Below, piece after piece: positions 6,079 to 6,931 of a DNA stretch of 6,931 nucleotides. The stretch lies in NCBI GenBank assembly GCA_026417675.1, contig JAOACV010000065.1, positions 1,699-8,629 of the forward strand, in the 5' to 3' direction. The stretch's first letter is position 1; every line of letters starts with the position of its first letter. The notes beneath the pieces are model-generated. The model was not told the DNA's origin. It saw only the letters and a program-made list of their open reading frames with translations, and ran no database searches. The stretch comes from Verrucomicrobiia bacterium. Its GTDB lineage: Bacteria; Verrucomicrobiota; Verrucomicrobiia; CAIQCK01. The translations under genes were made by a program, and so were the position numbers.

Positions 6079-6931
6079 TAGCACGTTCCGCTTGCCGCTT
6101 TCCCGTTCCCGATAACCGCCTTGCACAACGCCTCAACCACCCGGTCCTGCTCGGAATCCGTCATCTGCGGGAACAACGGCAGCAACAGCGAGCGGTCGCT
6201 GGTCCGCTCGGTGATCGGCAACGACTGCGGACCGTAGGCATCGGTGTAAGCCTTCTCGCGGTGCGCGGTCATGATGCCGCGCCGGGCGGCAATGCCGGCG
6301 TCGAGGAGCCGTTGGAGGACTTCGTTTCGCGACACCCGGCACTCGTCACTCAGAATCACGGGATAGGACTGGAAGTTCGGCTGGGCGTAATCCGGAACAA
6401 AAGGCAGGACGAGGGGTAATGCGCATTGCCTAATGCGTAATGCGTAACGCTCCGCGAGCGCGACGCGGCGGGCGATGAGGCCGTCGAGGCGCTTCATTTG
6501 TTCGAGGCCGACGGCGGCTTGGAGGTCGGTGAGGCGAAAGTTGTAGCCAAGGATGGGGTATTCCTCGATGACAACCGTCTTCGCGGCGTGACGCGCGGCG
6601 TCGGTGACACTCATGCCGTGCTGGCGCAGCAACCGCATCTTGTCGGCGTAGGCGGCGTTGTTGGTTGTCACCATCCCGCCGTCGCCGGTGCTGATAACCT
6701 TGCGCGGATGGAAGGAGAAGCAAACCATCTCGGAGTGCGCGCCGATGGGCCGGCCTTTGTAACGGCTGCCGAGCGCGCAGGCGCCGTCCTCGAAAATCTT
6801 CACGCCGCGCCGGCGGCCGATGTCGAGAAAGGCGTCGAGGTCCGCCGGCATGCCCATCTGGTGAACCACCATGATGGCCTTGGTGCGCGGCGTGATGCGG
6901 CGTTCCGCGTCGGCCGGGTCGAGGTTGAACG
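6078..6931 (-). CDS. DegT/DnrJ/EryC1/StrS aminotransferase, 5' end outside window
   Basis: The frame is open from the right edge (first whole codon 6929) to TAA at 6080-6078, giving 283 residues. By alignment with the paralogue at 2836-3981, about 105 N-terminal residues are missing. An internal ATG at 6872 is not the real start, because the conserved FNLDP and ITPRTKAI segments precede it. Visible motifs, numbered in this fragment, are EDGACALGSRYKG with Asp48, FSFHPRKVISTGDGG with the PLP-binding Lys77, and GYNFRLTDLQAAVG. Position 51, where the family usually has Gln or His, is Cys. The enzyme should aminate a nucleotide keto-sugar. It shares the domain plan of the second aminotransferase but differs throughout, so this is not a recent duplication and a different substrate is likely. 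Residues 162-172 are encoded by a heptanucleotide repeat tract. The gene ends 11 bases before the SGNH gene. Confidence 0.94.
   Translation of the reverse strand, partial: FNLDPADAERRITPRTKAIMVVHQMGMPADLDAFLDIGRRRGVKIFEDGACALGSRYKGRPIGAHSEMVCFSFHPRKVISTGDGGMVTTNNAAYADKMRLLRQHGMSVTDAARHAAKTVVIEEYPILGYNFRLTDLQAAVGLEQMKRLDGLIARRVALAERYALRIRQCALPLVLPFVPDYAQPNFQSYPVILSDECRVSRNEVLQRLLDAGIAARRGIMTAHREKAYTDAYGPQSLPITERTSDRSLLLPLFPQMTDSEQDRVVEALCKAVIGNGKAASGTC
6414..6448 (-). repeat. Heptanucleotide tandem repeat tract inside aminotransferase gene
   Basis: Five consecutive 7-base units on the minus strand have the consensus ATTACGC. The unit at 6441-6435 matches exactly; the units at 6448-6442, 6434-6428 and 6420-6414 each differ at one base, and 6427-6421 is diverged. 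Read on the plus strand the tract contains TAATGCG three times. Its left part forms the near-palindrome GGTAATGCGCATTGCC at 6415-6430, with a perfect 10-base core AATGCGCATT at 6418-6427. The tract is visibly richer in A/T than its surroundings. It is translated in frame as YALRIRQCALP. The repeat is seen directly; its origin as a mobile or expanding short repeat is inference. Confidence 0.75.

Noticed and set aside
4714..6126. Longer SGNH gene starting at GTG 6126
   Set aside because: The extra 20 codons overlap the end of the aminotransferase gene, are hydrophilic and Arg-rich, and lack a ribosome-binding site, whereas GTG 6066 has AGAGGA at ideal spacing.

Overview
This window is the interior of a surface-polysaccharide or glycan-modification gene cluster from a high-GC bacterium (roughly 60% GC by eye). 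Seven protein-coding genes all lie on the minus strand, so transcription runs from high to low coordinates. Gaps are 54 bases or less and one start/stop pair overlaps, so the set looks like one operon continuing beyond both edges. No promoter, terminator, RNA gene, transposase or CRISPR array is visible. The gene types fit O-antigen, exopolysaccharide or general glycosylation loci of Gram-negative bacteria. A Verrucomicrobiota or Planctomycetota-like host is possible, but nothing in the window fixes the phylum.

In transcription order the layout is as follows. (1) 6931-6078 is a DegT/DnrJ/EryC1/StrS sugar aminotransferase whose 5' end lies outside the window; a short heptanucleotide repeat tract sits inside its reading frame. 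(2) 6066-4714 is a membrane-anchored SGNH/GDSL-type protein with three predicted N-terminal membrane segments. (3) 4670-3978 is a NeuD/PglD-type left-handed beta-helix acyltransferase. (4) 3981-2836 is a second, diverged DegT-family aminotransferase, coupled to the acyltransferase by an ATGA overlap. (5) 2781-1798 is a SAM-dependent methyltransferase with a zinc-ribbon N-terminus. (6) 1754-597 and (7) 581 to the left edge are two family-2 glycosyltransferases, the second cut by the window edge.

A plausible joint role, by inference, starts with the aminotransferases converting nucleotide-linked keto-sugars to amino-sugars. The NeuD-like enzyme would then N-acylate one of these products, as PglD does after PglE. 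The glycosyltransferases would build the oligosaccharide on the cytoplasmic side of the membrane, and the methyltransferase and SGNH protein would decorate it. The sugar dehydratase that would supply the keto-sugar, and any flippase or polymerase, are not in the window.

Start codons were reassigned from the longest open frame for three genes: the SGNH protein to GTG at 6066, the methyltransferase to ATG at 2781 and the first glycosyltransferase to ATG at 1754. The grounds were Shine-Dalgarno position, domain boundaries or codon use. All intergenic stretches are under 60 bases, and nothing beyond ribosome-binding signals was seen in them.
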